A stretch of DNA of 64,000 nt from positions 124,001 to 188,000 of the forward strand of contig BGOI01000001.1 of NCBI GenBank assembly GCA_003569165.1. Direction: 5' to 3'. Positions 20,176-29,147 of this stretch are shown here, piece by piece; the first letter of the stretch is position 1; each line of letters begins with the position of its first letter. The position numbers were made by a program, and so were the translations under genes. The notes beneath the pieces are model-generated. The model was not told the DNA's origin. It did not search any database and saw only the letters and a program-made list of their open reading frames with translations. Source of the stretch: Opitutia bacterium (GTDB lineage: Bacteria; Verrucomicrobiota; Verrucomicrobiia; Opitutales; UBA953).

Positions 20176-20254
20176 GCCCGGGCATTGGGCTGCATTAGGC
20201 TTTAAGGCGTTTAAATGGTTTCCAACCGAGGCCCGATGCCTTCTAAATGGCAAC

Positions 20255-21751
20255 GTGAGCCTTGTCCCTGACCAAGCTACCTTCCGCCAGTTGGCCCAGA
20301 AGTCCGATCTCATCCCGGTGTGCCTCGACATGATGGCCGACCTAGAGACGCCAGTGTCAGTCTACGCCCGCCTCCGCGCCTTGGGCTCACCTTTCCTTTT
20401 CGAATCCGTCACGGGGGGCGATAAGCTCGGCCGCTACAGCTTCTGCGGCGCAGGACCGGCGATGACCCTCACCGCTTGGGAAGATCGCACCGAGATCACC
20501 CGCCGCGACGGCTCGAAGGAAACCATCCCCACGCCGGCCGACCCGCTCTCGCTGGTGAAGAAGGAACTCTCCGGCCTGCGCGTCGCCAAAGTACCCGGCC
20601 TCCCACCGTTCGTCGGCGGCATGGTCGGCATGGTCAGCTACGAATACGTCCACCGTATCGAGCCCACCGTCCCGAAGCCCGCCAAAGATCCGGCCGGCAC
20701 GCCCCTACTCCACTTCATGCTGGTCGACCGCGTGGTCGCCTTCGACAACGCCCGCCAGACCCTTCGCCTCATCGTCAACGCCCGTGTGAAGTCGCCGGCC
20801 GACGCCGATGCCGCCTGGGAGGCCGCGAAGCAGGAACTCGAGTCTCTCCGGGCCGTCATCACCGGCCCCCGCGCCGCCGTGGCCGCCGAGCTCCCCGCCG
20901 GCGCCGAGTTCGCGACGGGTAAGGCCAACGTGAACCAAGCCGACTTCGAAGCGGCCATCCTCAAGACGCAGGAATACATCCGCGCCGGCGATTGCGTCCA
21001 GGTGGTGCTCTCGCGCCGCACCGATGTCGCCTACAAGGGCGACCCGCTCGACCTCTATCGCGTGCTCCGCCACGTGAACCCGTCGCCCTATATGTTCGTG
21101 ATGGAGACCGGCCGCGGCTTCGACGTCGTCGGCGCTTCGCCCGAAGTGAACGTGCGCCTCACCGGTCGTCTCTGCGAGATTCGCCCCATCGCCGGCACCC
21201 GCCCCCGTGGCGCCGACGAAGCCGCCGACCGTCAGCTTGAGACCGAACTGCTCGCCGATCCGAAGGAACGCTCCGAGCACCTGATGCTTGTCGACCTCGC
21301 CCGCAATGACCTCGGCCGCGTCTGCGTCCCGGGTTCCGTCAAGGTGCCCGACTACGCGATCGTCGAACGCTACTCGCACGTGATGCACATCGTCTCGCAG
21401 GTCGAAGGCCAGCTCTCTCCCGAGAAGGATGCGTTCGACCTCTTCCGCGCGACCTTCCCCGCCGGCACCCTTTCCGGTGCGCCGAAGGTGCGCGCCATGC
21501 AGGTCATCTCTGAACTCGAAGGCGAACGCCGTGGCATCTACGGCGGCGCGGTCGGTTACTTCGGTTTCGATGGCGGGCACGACTCGTGCATCGTCATCCG
21601 CACCGCCTCGCTCCGCGATGGCGTCGCCAGCATCCAAGCCGGCGCCGGCGTGGTCGCCGATTCCGTCCCGACTTCCGAGTACGAAGAAACCATCAACAAG
21701 TCCAAGAGCGTCCTCCGCGCCCTCGGCCTTGCCTCCGGCCTACGTTCCTGA
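20255..21751 (+). CDS. trpE: Anthranilate synthase component I
   Basis: A 498-residue chorismate-using enzyme, the first step of tryptophan synthesis, which works with the TrpG glutaminase (not in this window). The chorismate-binding domain shows VVLSRRTDV, PSPYMFVMETGRGFDVVGASPE, IRPIAGTRPRG, ERSEHLMLVDLARNDLGRV and FPAGTLSGAPKVRAMQVI. The N-terminal domain with PVSVYARLRALGSPFLFESV carries the feedback-inhibition LLES-like motif as FLFESV. I chose GTG 20255. The upstream extension to 20117 overlaps the methyltransferase gene in another frame and has no family match. It is a single trp gene without the rest of the pathway nearby. Confidence 0.94.
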   Translation: MSLVPDQATFRQLAQKSDLIPVCLDMMADLETPVSVYARLRALGSPFLFESVTGGDKLGRYSFCGAGPAMTLTAWEDRTEITRRDGSKETIPTPADPLSLVKKELSGLRVAKVPGLPPFVGGMVGMVSYEYVHRIEPTVPKPAKDPAGTPLLHFMLVDRVVAFDNARQTLRLIVNARVKSPADADAAWEAAKQELESLRAVITGPRAAVAAELPAGAEFATGKANVNQADFEAAILKTQEYIRAGDCVQVVLSRRTDVAYKGDPLDLYRVLRHVNPSPYMFVMETGRGFDVVGASPEVNVRLTGRLCEIRPIAGTRPRGADEAADRQLETELLADPKERSEHLMLVDLARNDLGRVCVPGSVKVPDYAIVERYSHVMHIVSQVEGQLSPEKDAFDLFRATFPAGTLSGAPKVRAMQVISELEGERRGIYGGAVGYFGFDGGHDSCIVIRTASLRDGVASIQAGAGVVADSVPTSEYEETINKSKSVLRALGLASGLRS

Positions 21752-21762
21752 GACGCACGCCC

Positions 21763-22928
21763 GTGCCTAAGTCGAAGCCACAGAAGAACGCCAAGAAGAA
21801 GGCGACAGCTGTGGCTAAGCCATCGAAGGAACCCAAGAAGGAGCTCAAGAAACTGCCTCTCGCCAAGCCGGCTAAGGCCGTCGCGGCCCCTCGCATCATT
21901 CCAGCCCCCGCAAGGCCTACCCCTACCCCTACCCCTAACCAAGATACCGATCCCACCGAGCCCGGCCTGCCTTGGGAAGAATTGTCGACGGAAGAGCGTT
22001 CTCCGATCCGCTATTACCTCGATCAGATCGGCAAGACGCCGCTGCTGACGCTGGAACAGGAAACCGCGCTGGCGCGTCGCGTGCTCAAGGGCGACGAGGC
22101 CGCTCGCCAGAAGATGATCCAGTCCAACCTCCGGCTGGTCGTGCGCATCGCCAAGGACTACGACAATTTCGGCCTGTCGCTCATGGACCTCATCAGCGAA
22201 GGCAACTTCGGGCTGATCAAGGCCGTCGAGCGCTTCGACCCCGATAAGGGCGGCAAGCTCAGCACCTACGCCTCCTGGTGGATCAAGCAGGCCATCAAGC
22301 GGGCTCTCGCCTCAAACGGGAAAACGATTCGTCTTCCGGTGCACATGGTCGACCGTATCGCGCAGATGCGCCGCGTCACGGCCCGCCTGACCGTCGAAAT
22401 CGGTCGCGAGCCGCATAACGACGAGATCGCCATGGCGATGGAGATCCCGCTCTCAAAGGTCGTCCACATGCAGTCCATCTCGAATCGCGCCGCCTCGCTC
22501 GATCAACCGGTCGGCCTTGAAGGCGATGCGACGTTGGGCGACCTGGTGAAGGACGAATCCGAACGGACGCCCTTTGAGACCCTCCGCGGAAATCCGACAA
22601 CGCAGAGATCGGGGAGATGCTCGCGGCCTTGGAGCCGCGCGAGGCCGAGATTCTGACGCATCGCTTCGGCCTCAACGGCGAAAGCCCGCTCACGCTCGAG
22701 GAGGTCGGCGAACTCTTTAAACTCACGCGTGAACGCGTCCGCCAGCTCCAGCAGTCCGCCCTCATGCAGCTCCGGCGTATCATGACCGAACGCCAGAAGC
22801 TCCTGACTCCGGAAGACGTGAAGAAGAACAAGCTAGCCGAGGCTCGCTCCGAAGTACTCAGCGAGTTCTTTCGCTCCAAGGGTATCGCCGCGCCGCCCAA
22901 GGGGCGTCCAGGCCGCGAGGGGCTCTGA
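21763..22928 (+). CDS. Sigma-70 family factor (RpoD/SigA-like), one frameshift
   Basis: A primary-type sigma factor of about 388 residues. The first ~65 residues are a Lys/Ala/Pro-rich histone-H1-like arm ending in PTPTPTPN. Regions 1.2 (SPIRYYLDQIGKTPLLTLEQE), 2 (QSNLRLVVRIAKDYDNFGLSLMDLISEGNFGL, STYASWWIKQAI) and 3 are in one frame. Region 4 (LEPREAEILTHRFGLNGE..., GELFKLTRERVRQLQQSAL) is in the next frame. The break is near 22595, between FETLRG and KSDNAEIGEML. The total length is 3n+2, as expected for one lost base. The gene is surely essential or nearly so, so an assembly error is likelier than loss. It starts with GTG 12 bases after trpE. Confidence 0.9.
21916..21940 (-). other. G-quadruplex-like run inside the sigma gene
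   Basis: The PTPTPTP-coding stretch reads CCTA followed by CCCCTA repeats on the plus strand. The minus strand therefore carries three GGGG runs spaced by TA plus a flanking GG, a pattern that can fold as a quadruplex. A similar run occurs at 29311-29342 upstream of the hybrid kinase. Confidence 0.4.
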
Positions 22929-23030
22929 GCCTGTCTGTTTTTGTCCCTAGGTGCCTAAGTTAGGCCTTAACCCCAGAGGTTTTTGACCATCTCCGTCCCA
23001 GAAGGCGGATGGCAGGGGTCTTGCTTACTT

Positions 23031-24470
23031 ATGAGCATGATCCTCACCGACTACAAGGGGGCCAACCTCTTCGACGAACTCGTCGACGCCTCGGGCAAGA
23101 TCCGCCCGTACTACCGCAACGTCGCCGACAAGCTCTCCGGCCTAGGCAACGAAGAACTCAGTCAGAAGCTCCGTAGCCTCGAACTCCTCTTCCTCAAACA
23201 GGGCATCACGTTCACGGTCTACGGAGACGAGAAAGGCACGGAACGCGTCTTCCCGTTCGATCCCTTCCCGCGCGTCGTGCCCGCTGGCGAGTGGGAGCAC
23301 ATTGAGGCCGGTCTCGTCCAGCGCATCACGGCCCTGAACCTCTTCCTCTACGACGTCTACCACGAGCAGCGTATCATCAAGGACGGGATCATCCCGCCCG
23401 AAGTCGTCTTCGGCGCTGCCCATTACCGTCCGGAATTCGTCGGCGTCTCGGTACCGAAGGACGCCTACATCCACGTCTGCGGCACCGACCTGATCCGCGA
23501 CCAGGACGGCCGCTACCTCGTCCTGGAAGACAACGGCCGTTGCCCTTCCGGGGTCTCCTACGTGCTCGAGAACCGCGCCGCGATGAAGCGCGTCTTCCCC
23601 CAGCTCTTCGGCGCCAGCGGCGTCCGACCGGTCGACACCTATCCCGCCGACCTGCTCGCGACCCTCCGCCACGTTGCCCCGCGCGAGAACCCCAACCCGA
23701 ACGTGGTGCTGCTGACGCCAGGCGTGCATAACAGCGCCTATTTCGAACACTCCTTCCTGGCCCGCCAGATGAGCATCGAGATCGTCGAAGGCCGCGACCT
23801 GATCGCCCTCGACGGCTTCGTCTACATGCGCACCACGCGCGGCCTTCGTCAGGTCGACGTCATCTATCGTCGCATCGACGACGACTTCCTCGACCCGCAG
23901 GTCTTCCGCAAGGATTCCTGCCTCGGCGTCCCCGGTCTGGTCGACGCCGTCCGCCGCGGCAACGTGGCCCTCGCCAACGCCATCGGCACCGGCGTGGCGG
24001 ATGACAAGGTCACCTACGCCTACGTGCCGGACATGATCCGCTACTACCTCTGCCAGGAACCCATCCTCGATCAGGTCCCCACCTACCTCGCTTGGCGCGA
24101 CTCCGATAAGAAATATATCCTCGAGAACCTCCCGAAACTCGTCGTCAAGGCGGCCAACGAAAGCGGCGGCTACGGCATGCTCATCGGTCCCACGGCGACG
24201 GCCGCCCAGATCGAGGAATTCCGCCAGAAGGTGACCGCCCACCCTCGCAACTATATCGCCCAGCCGGTCGTCAATTTCTCCCAGCACCCCACCCTCGTGG
24301 ACGGCGGACTCGAAGGCCGCCACGTCGACCTGCGACCCTTCGTGCTCTGGGGCGACACCGTCAAGGTACTCCCGGGTGGCCTGACCCGCGTCGCCCTCAC
24401 GCGCGGGTCCCTGGTCGTCAACTCCTCGCAGGGCGGCGGCAGTAAAGACACCTGGGTGCTCGCAGCTTGA
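23031..24470 (+). CDS. Circularly permuted ATP-grasp type 2 protein
   Basis: A 479-residue protein of the circularly permuted ATP-grasp family (formerly DUF404/DUF407). Motifs are [85 protein letters not shown] and [26 protein letters not shown]. The family usually lies beside an alpha-E (DUF403) protein and a transglutaminase-like protein, exactly as here, and is thought to form an amide-bond-forming/hydrolysing set; the product is not known. The start at ATG 23031 is supported by typical N-terminal similarity; upstream in-frame codons are intergenic. Confidence 0.9.
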   Translation: MSMILTDYKGANLFDELVDASGKIRPYYRNVADKLSGLGNEELSQKLRSLELLFLKQGITFTVYGDEKGTERVFPFDPFPRVVPAGEWEHIEAGLVQRITALNLFLYDVYHEQRIIKDGIIPPEVVFGAAHYRPEFVGVSVPKDAYIHVCGTDLIRDQDGRYLVLEDNGRCPSGVSYVLENRAAMKRVFPQLFGASGVRPVDTYPADLLATLRHVAPRENPNPNVVLLTPGVHNSAYFEHSFLARQMSIEIVEGRDLIALDGFVYMRTTRGLRQVDVIYRRIDDDFLDPQVFRKDSCLGVPGLVDAVRRGNVALANAIGTGVADDKVTYAYVPDMIRYYLCQEPILDQVPTYLAWRDSDKKYILENLPKLVVKAANESGGYGMLIGPTATAAQIEEFRQKVTAHPRNYIAQPVVNFSQHPTLVDGGLEGRHVDLRPFVLWGDTVKVLPGGLTRVALTRGSLVVNSSQGGGSKDTWVLAA

Positions 24471-24483
24471 TCCTACGGCCATG

Positions 24484-25517
24484 ATGCTTTCCCGAGTCGC
24501 CGACCACCAGTACTGGATGTCCCGCCAGATGGAGCGGGCCGAGAACCTCGCCCGCCTCCTGCGCGTCTCCGAGGAGATGCTCCTCGACGATGAATCGCTG
24601 GGACGAGGCACGGCCCAGGAGTATTGGACGCCGGTCCTTGCCGCCACGGCGATGGAGGGTTCCTTCGCACGCTCTACCCTGACCCCAAGCAAGGCGATGT
24701 CGCCCGCTTCCTCACCCTCGACCTCCGTAACCCGGATTCGATCCTTTCCTGCATCCGAGTGGCCCGCGAGAACGCCCGTTCGGTGCGCGATAAGATCTCC
24801 GACGAGATGTGGTCGGAGATCAACGCGCTGAACCTCTTCGTCACCTCGGCCGAAGGCCTCGAACTCCTCGAGCGTTTCCCGCAGGCTTATATGAGAAGAT
24901 CATCGCCTCTTCGATGCTCTTCGACGGCATCACCGACGCGACGCTGACCCGGGATGAGGGCTGGAACTTCCTGCAGCTCGGCCGCTGCTAGAAGCGCTCG
25001 GACATGACCAGCCGCTTCCTAGACATCCGCTCCCAGACGCAGACGGCCGACGGCGATTCAGCCTTGGAATCCCTGCAGTGGGTGCGGTCCTGCGGGCCTG
25101 TAGCGCGCACGCCGGCTACCGTCGCGTCCATGGCGGCGAAATCAGTGTCGAGGGCGTCGTCGATCTGCTGCTCTTCTCCAATGAATTCCCACGCTCGGTC
25201 CGCACTGTATCCGGCGCGCCGACGAAGTCCTGCATGACATTTCCGGCACCCCGACGGGCCGCTATTCAAACAGTTGCGAGAAAATCACCGGCCGCCCTCC
25301 TTGCCCGGCTGAGCTTCGCGGGACCGCCCGAGGTCATGGCCCGCGGACTGCACGCCTATATCGATGAGCTCCAAGTGCAGCTCAACGCCGCTGGTCAGGC
25401 GTCTTCGAGAATTACGTGCTGCTACCCGGAGAGGTCGACCGCCACTTCCCACGCGGCACCCGACCGGAATCCCTTTCCGACTGGCAGCGCGAACAGCAGC
25501 AACAGCAGCAGCAATAA
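24484..25517 (+). CDS. Alpha-E domain (DUF403) protein, interrupted by many frameshifts
   Basis: The partner of the ATP-grasp protein. It begins MLSRVADHQYWMSRQMERAENLARLL (all-helical alpha-E domain). Continuity requires changes of frame near 24660, 24892, 25085, 25215, 25300 and 25395, plus an in-frame TAG at about 24989. Recognisable pieces in order are DVARFLTLDLRNPDSILSCI, ARENARSVRDKISDEMW, YEKIIASSMLFDGITDATL, GWNFLQLGR, MTSRFLDIRSQ, ISVEGVVDLLLFSNEFPRSV, LLARLSFAG and RHFPRGTRPESLSDWQREQ, ending at TAA 25515. The total span is that of an intact gene (about 344 codons), so the errors nearly cancel. It is either a local low-quality patch or a decaying gene. Neighbours on both sides are intact. 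Confidence 0.7.
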
Positions 25518-25532
25518 GGACGGCCCGCGCCC

Positions 25533-26375
25533 ATGAAGCTCCGCATCCTCCACCGGACCGAATACCGCTACGCCCTTCCCGTTCGCAATAACACCAACGA
25601 GCTCCGCGTCACCCCGCTCAGCAACCTCCGCCAAAAGCTCGGCCTCCATCTCGTGCGCGTCTTGCCGGCAGTGCGAATGCGCCGCTACCCGGACCTTTAC
25701 CGCAACACCGTCCACCTATTCGAGATCGAGGAAACGCATCGGGAACTGGTCATCGACGTCTCCAGCATCGTTGAGACGACCCCCACCCCCGTCTCAGCCA
25801 TCCCAACCGACGTCCCCCTTGCAGCGGTGAGAGCCGAGGAAGTCATCGAAAGCTTCCAGCCCTACCTGCTCTCGGACGGCCCCATCCGGATCACCCCCGA
25901 AATCTGGCGGGCCGCCGTCGACGTCGAGAAAGACCGCGGCGACCTCTTCTCGGTCATCATCGGGCTGATGGATTTCATCCATAGCACCTGTAAATACGTG
26001 CCAGGAGCGACGCACATCGGCACCAACACCGAGGAGTTCTTCGCCAAGCCGCAGGGCGTTTGCCAGGACTACGCCCACCTGCTGCTGGCGCTCTGCCGCT
26101 CGATCGGCATCCCCGCCCGCTACGTTTGCGGCTACGTCTATGACGCCAAGCGCGGAGATGTCATCGGCAGCCATGCCTCCCATGCCTGGGCTGAGATCTG
26201 GATTCCAGGCTACGGCTGGCTCGGCGTGGACCCGACGAACAAGAAGGTGATCCATGAGGCCTACGTGGCTTCGTCCGTCGGGCGGGATTACCGCGACGCC
26301 ACCCCGGTCAGCGGCAGTTACTGGGGCGGTGGTGACCGCGAGATGCGCGTGACGGTCCACGTGGAGGCCAAATAG
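25533..26375 (+). CDS. Transglutaminase-like cysteine protease family protein
   Basis: A 280-residue protein with the bacterial transglutaminase N-terminal domain (MKLRILHRTEYRYALPVRNNTNELRVTP) and a transglutaminase core. The catalytic triad is visible: Cys in KPQGVCQDYAHLLLALCRSIGIPARYVCGY (about residue 177), His in SHASHAWAEIWIPGYGW, and Asp in LGVDPTN. There is no signal peptide. It closes the conserved ATP-grasp / alpha-E / transglutaminase cassette, and starts 15 bases after the alpha-E gene stop. It probably cleaves or forms an amide bond in a product of the other two proteins. Confidence 0.9.
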   Translation: MKLRILHRTEYRYALPVRNNTNELRVTPLSNLRQKLGLHLVRVLPAVRMRRYPDLYRNTVHLFEIEETHRELVIDVSSIVETTPTPVSAIPTDVPLAAVRAEEVIESFQPYLLSDGPIRITPEIWRAAVDVEKDRGDLFSVIIGLMDFIHSTCKYVPGATHIGTNTEEFFAKPQGVCQDYAHLLLALCRSIGIPARYVCGYVYDAKRGDVIGSHASHAWAEIWIPGYGWLGVDPTNKKVIHEAYVASSVGRDYRDATPVSGSYWGGGDREMRVTVHVEAK

Positions 26376-26397
26376 CGGCCTGGCCGATAACCCTTGA

Positions 26398-26428
26398 AAA
26401 CAAAAAGGGCCCCGTTGCCGGGGCCCTT
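26398..26428. terminator. Bidirectional terminator between transglutaminase and beta-barrel genes
   Basis: The hairpin GGGCCCC-GTTGCC-GGGGCCC with A-rich 5' and T-containing 3' flanks lies between two converging genes. On the minus strand it is followed by TTTTTGTTTT. The same terminator design follows the paralogous beta-barrel gene at 27053-27082. Confidence 0.85.
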
Positions 26429-26436
26429 CGTTCAGC

Positions 26437-26458
26437 TTCTAATCCTAAGATTAGAAGT
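26437..26458 (-). other. Hairpin over the stop codon of beta-barrel gene 1
   Basis: CTTCTAATC-TTAG-GATTAGAAG is a perfect 9-base stem read on the minus strand. It overlaps the end of the gene and its TAA. The paralogue has the same structure with small changes, so the 3' end is conserved beyond the coding part. Confidence 0.5.
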
Positions 26459-26948
26459 TGTAGCGAACCGAGATGTCGGAGGTCGAGGCAGAGCCCTGAG
26501 CGTCGGAGTAACCGACGGCCAGCTGGATCTGCTTGCTCACGTTGTAGGCGAGCTCAGCACCCCAGACATTATTGTCAGCGGAGTTGCGGCCGAAGGAGGC
26601 AGCAGCTTCGAAGTTGTTACCGAGGGCCTTGCGGAGGCCGAGACCGTAGGCTTCGTTCGAGGCAACGGAGACGGTGGCGTCGATGCCAGCGTAGACGTTA
26701 GCGAAGAGGTAACCGATGGCGATGGAGTCGGTTCCGTTCTTAGTGCCGTTGCCACCGATGGTGGAGGAAGCGCCAACCCAGATGTTGGAGCTGCCGAGGA
26801 CGGCGGTAGCGGAGAGGCTGTAGCCCTTGGTGTCGGTGTTGTAGCCGAGACCGACGCGGTTGTAGTTGAGACCGGCCGGAGCAGCAGCCTGGGCGGAGGC
26901 AGCGGCAGCGAGGGTCGTGAGGGTGAGGATCGGGAGGATGTTCTTCAT
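26451..26948 (-). CDS. Small outer-membrane beta-barrel-like protein, copy 1
   Basis: About 165 residues with a cleavable signal peptide (MKNILPILTLTTLAAAASAQA). The mature part has alternating strands such as LNYNRVGLGYNTDTKGYSLSATAVLG and ends in SVRYNF, a C-terminal aromatic residue as in BAM-inserted barrels. It probably forms an eight-strand barrel like OmpX-type proteins; no function can be given. An ATG two codons upstream (26954) is also possible. It is a tandem paralogue of the next gene, sharing the segment NVWGAELAYNVSKQIQLAVGYSD exactly in part. Confidence 0.78.
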   Translation of the reverse strand: MKNILPILTLTTLAAAASAQAAAPAGLNYNRVGLGYNTDTKGYSLSATAVLGSSNIWVGASSTIGGNGTKNGTDSIAIGYLFANVYAGIDATVSVASNEAYGLGLRKALGNNFEAAASFGRNSADNNVWGAELAYNVSKQIQLAVGYSDAQGSASTSDISVRYNF

Positions 26949-27052
26949 ATGCATGATCGGGTTTAAGCACGATTGACCGTAAAACAACAAAAAAGTGCAC
27001 GTTTGGCATCTTTCCGTCACAATCGGGTCGAGGCTGATTTAAAAACTAAACA

Positions 27053-27082
27053 AAAAGGGCCCCGTTTCCGGGGCCCTTGTGA
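27053..27082 (-). terminator. Terminator after beta-barrel gene 2
   Basis: The AAGGGCCCC-GGAAAC-GGGGCCCTT hairpin on the minus strand is followed by TTTGTTTAG. It is nearly the same as the terminator after copy 1, and lies directly between the two genes. Confidence 0.82.
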
Positions 27083-27101
27083 TCAGCCTCTAATCCGAAG
27101 A

Positions 27102-27614
27102 TTAGAAGTTGTAGCGAACCGCGAGGGAGGTCTGGCCATCACCAGCAGCACCAGCGGCGTTGCTGTCGGAGTAACCGACGGCGAGCTGGATCTGCTTGCT
27201 CACGTTGTAGGCGAGCTCAGCACCCCAGACATTGTTGTCGGAGGAGGTGCGGGAGTAGGAGACAGCGAGTTCGATGTTGTTGCCGAGGTCCTTACGGACG
27301 TTGAGGCCGTAGGACTCGTTGGAACCAACGGAGACGGTGGCGTCAGCGCCGAGGGCAACGTTCTTGAAAACGTAGCCAAGGGACACGGAGTCATTACCGT
27401 TGGTGGTGGCGGAGCCACCGATGGTGGTACCAGCTGCAACGAGGAAGTTCGAGCTGCCGATCAGGGCCGAAGCCGAGAGGGAGTAGCCCTTGCTGTCCGT
27501 GTTATAGCCGAGGCCAACGCGGTTGTAGGAGAGACCGGACGAAGCAGCAGCGCTCTGGGCAGAGGCAGCGGCAGCGAGGGTCGTGATGGTGAGGATCGGG
27601 AGGATATGCTTCAT
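27102..27614 (-). CDS. Small outer-membrane beta-barrel-like protein, copy 2
   Basis: A 170-residue secreted protein with signal peptide MKHILPILTITTLAAAASAQS and C-terminal LAVRYNF. It is clearly a duplicate of the gene at 26451-26948: the same start, GLSYNRVGLGYNTDSKGYSLSASALIG, and the same DNNVWGAELAYNVSKQIQLAVGY block. The largest difference is in the loop before the last strand (NAAGAAGDGQ), a surface-loop position. Each copy has its own terminator, so they are separate transcription units. Confidence 0.78.
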   Translation of the reverse strand: MKHILPILTITTLAAAASAQSAAASSGLSYNRVGLGYNTDSKGYSLSASALIGSSNFLVAAGTTIGGSATTNGNDSVSLGYVFKNVALGADATVSVGSNESYGLNVRKDLGNNIELAVSYSRTSSDNNVWGAELAYNVSKQIQLAVGYSDSNAAGAAGDGQTSLAVRYNF

Positions 27615-28042
27615 AGCGGGGATACTATTGATACAGGGCTGTAACAAAATCAAGCACCTTTTGCTTAAATTTCCTCTACCCTATTTTGACGTCTCTTTTA
27701 CCCACCTCCATTCACAACCCCCTGTGAATAAAGCTGGGGGCTATTGATGATCAAGGGTTAGGGCTTTACCTAGGGGGTGGGGCCAGGAGGGGGGTTGGGG
27801 GTGTTATTCGCAGCCACGCTCGGCGCTACCGCTAGGGCGAGCAGCCCTAAAATAGGCAAAATAGGGCTGATTGGCAGCTAAACGGCTAAATGCCATAAAT
27901 ATGCCCTTATTCCCTGAGCCATGGCCCATGCCCCACCCCCACCCTCGTTCGCGCTCTACAGGGCATTGATCCAGCCGCCAGCACCCCCCCGCACGGCAGC
28001 CCCTCCAAGGGGAAGAGGGGGCGGAATGGCTCCGGCCAACAA
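27615..28042. other. Intergenic stretch with no recognised gene
   Basis: About 430 bases between the beta-barrel gene and the L31 terminator. The part next to the beta-barrel gene is AT-rich and probably holds its promoter. The rest has G- and C-runs (27770-27800, 27935-28025) and an AT patch (27838-27912). Short open frames on both strands (for example a Pro-rich plus-strand frame from 27921) have no family likeness. I could not match it to a known structured RNA. Confidence 0.4.
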
Positions 28043-28072
28043 AAAACCCGCTAGGCGAACCTGGCGGGTTTT
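28043..28072 (-). terminator. Terminator of the rpmJ-rpmE unit
   Basis: On the minus strand AAAACCCGCCAG-GTTCGC-CTAGCGGGTTTT is followed by TTGTTGG, 21 bases after the L31 stop. Confidence 0.85.
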
Positions 28073-28092
28073 GGGCAGGCCTCGGGGGAGGC

Positions 28093-28335
28093 TTACTTGC
28101 GACGGAACTTCGTGTTGAACTTCTCGACGCGGCCAGCGGAGTCCACAAAGCGCTTCTCGCCGGTGTAGGCGGGGTGCGAGTCCATGGTGACTTCTCGGCG
28201 GATGACGAAATGCTCGACGCCGTCAATGAGCTTGGTCTCCTTCGACTTCATGGTCGAACGAGCCGGGAACTCACGGTTCGTGGAGACATCCACGAAGACG
28301 ACGTTGTTATATTCAGGATGGCCTTCCTTCTTCAT
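28093..28335 (-). CDS. rpmE2: Ribosomal protein bL31, type B (zinc-free form)
   Basis: An 80-residue bL31 of the type B class (MKKEGHPEYNNVVFVDVSTNREFPARSTM..., SHPAYTGEKRFVDSAGRVEKFNTKFRRK). The CxxC zinc site of type A bL31 is absent, so this is the zinc-independent form. It follows the L36 gene by about 22 bases on the same strand, the same pairing as E. coli ykgM-ykgO. In many bacteria such pairs are repressed by Zur, but I cannot point to a clear Zur site here. Confidence 0.93.
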   Translation of the reverse strand: MKKEGHPEYNNVVFVDVSTNREFPARSTMKSKETKLIDGVEHFVIRREVTMDSHPAYTGEKRFVDSAGRVEKFNTKFRRK

Positions 28336-28357
28336 AAAATAGGGGGTTTGCTAGGGG

Positions 28358-28483
28358 TTAGCCCTGACGCGCCTTGTAGCGAGGGTGCGTCTTGTTGATC
28401 ACGTAGATACGGCCCTTGCGGCGAACTACTTGGCAATTCGGGTGGCGCTTCTTCAGCGACTTGAGGGAGGAGGAGACTTTCAT
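28358..28483 (-). CDS. rpmJ: Ribosomal protein bL36, zinc-free form
   Basis: A 41-residue protein read as [20 protein letters not shown], then [21 protein letters not shown]. It is bL36 of the YkgO-like class: only one Cys remains of the four zinc ligands found in the other class. It precedes bL31 type B in a two-gene operon. A short inverted repeat (GCAGGT/ACCTGC, 28509-28535) lies just upstream and may be part of the control region. Confidence 0.92.
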   Translation of the reverse strand: MKVSSSLKSLKKRHPNCQVVRRKGRIYVINKTHPRYKARQG

Positions 28484-28599
28484 GGTCGGGAGAGCCGTTT
28501 AAGCAACGGCAGGTCGGCCAACAAAGGTAACCTGCGTCCGACTGTCAACGGGATTTCCTATGCTTGTTTAAGCTTTCGTTCAGGCTATGACTTCAAGGC

Positions 28600-29100
28600 A
28601 TGGAAACGCGCGTCCGCCCCGCCTTACCGGCCGACATTCAGGCGATCAACGCTATCTATAACCACTACGTCCGGACCAGCACCTGTACCTGGCACCTGAC
28701 CGAGGAGACCGATAAAGGAAGGGCCACCTGGCTAAAGAGCCGCGGCCCCGCCCATCCAGCCCTAGTCATCGAATTAGGGGGCAAAGTGGTCGGTTGGGGC
28801 TCCCTTTCGACCTATAATAGCCGCCAGGGGTGGTCCGCCACGGTCGAGGACTCGATCTTCATTGACCACACCTTGCACGGCAAGGGCCTGGGCAAGCGCA
28901 TGCTGCAGGAGCTCCTCATCCGCGCGGAGGCCATCGGCCACAGCTCCGTGATCGCCCGAATCTCGGGCGAACAAACCCCCAGCCTGCGCCTCCACGCCTC
29001 TCTGGGCTTCGAACAAGCCGGGCTCTTGCGCGGCGTCGGACACAAATTCGGCCAGAAACTCGATTGTGTCTACATGCTGAAAGCCCTGCGCCAGCCCTGA
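28600..29100 (+). CDS. GNAT N-acetyltransferase, phosphinothricin-acetyltransferase-like
   Basis: A 166-residue acetyl-CoA-dependent acetyltransferase. The N-terminal VRPALPADIQAINAIYNHYVRTSTCTW matches the PAT/Ard1-like subfamily, the acetyl-CoA loop is DHTLHGKGLGKRMLQEL, and the C-terminal LRLHASLGFEQAGLLRGVGHKFGQKLDCVYM is typical. It probably acetylates a small amine such as an amino acid or methionine sulfone/phosphinothricin-type compound; the substrate is not determined. It is a single gene, followed by a tRNA-Leu gene. Confidence 0.87.
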   Translation: METRVRPALPADIQAINAIYNHYVRTSTCTWHLTEETDKGRATWLKSRGPAHPALVIELGGKVVGWGSLSTYNSRQGWSATVEDSIFIDHTLHGKGLGKRMLQELLIRAEAIGHSSVIARISGEQTPSLRLHASLGFEQAGLLRGVGHKFGQKLDCVYMLKALRQP

Positions 29101-29147
29101 CCTTGACAGAGTGGGGGCTAACCCTTTGCTCACCTATCCGCTTTAAT

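Noticed and set aside
20176-20254. A trp leader peptide or attenuator before trpE
   Set aside because: No run of Trp codons and no terminator/antiterminator pair could be made out in the short gap.
27804-28226. A 140-codon minus-strand frame overlapping the L31 gene
   Set aside because: It crosses the terminator of the ribosomal operon and overlaps rpmE in another frame. Its Ser/Pro/Arg-rich content fits a chance frame.
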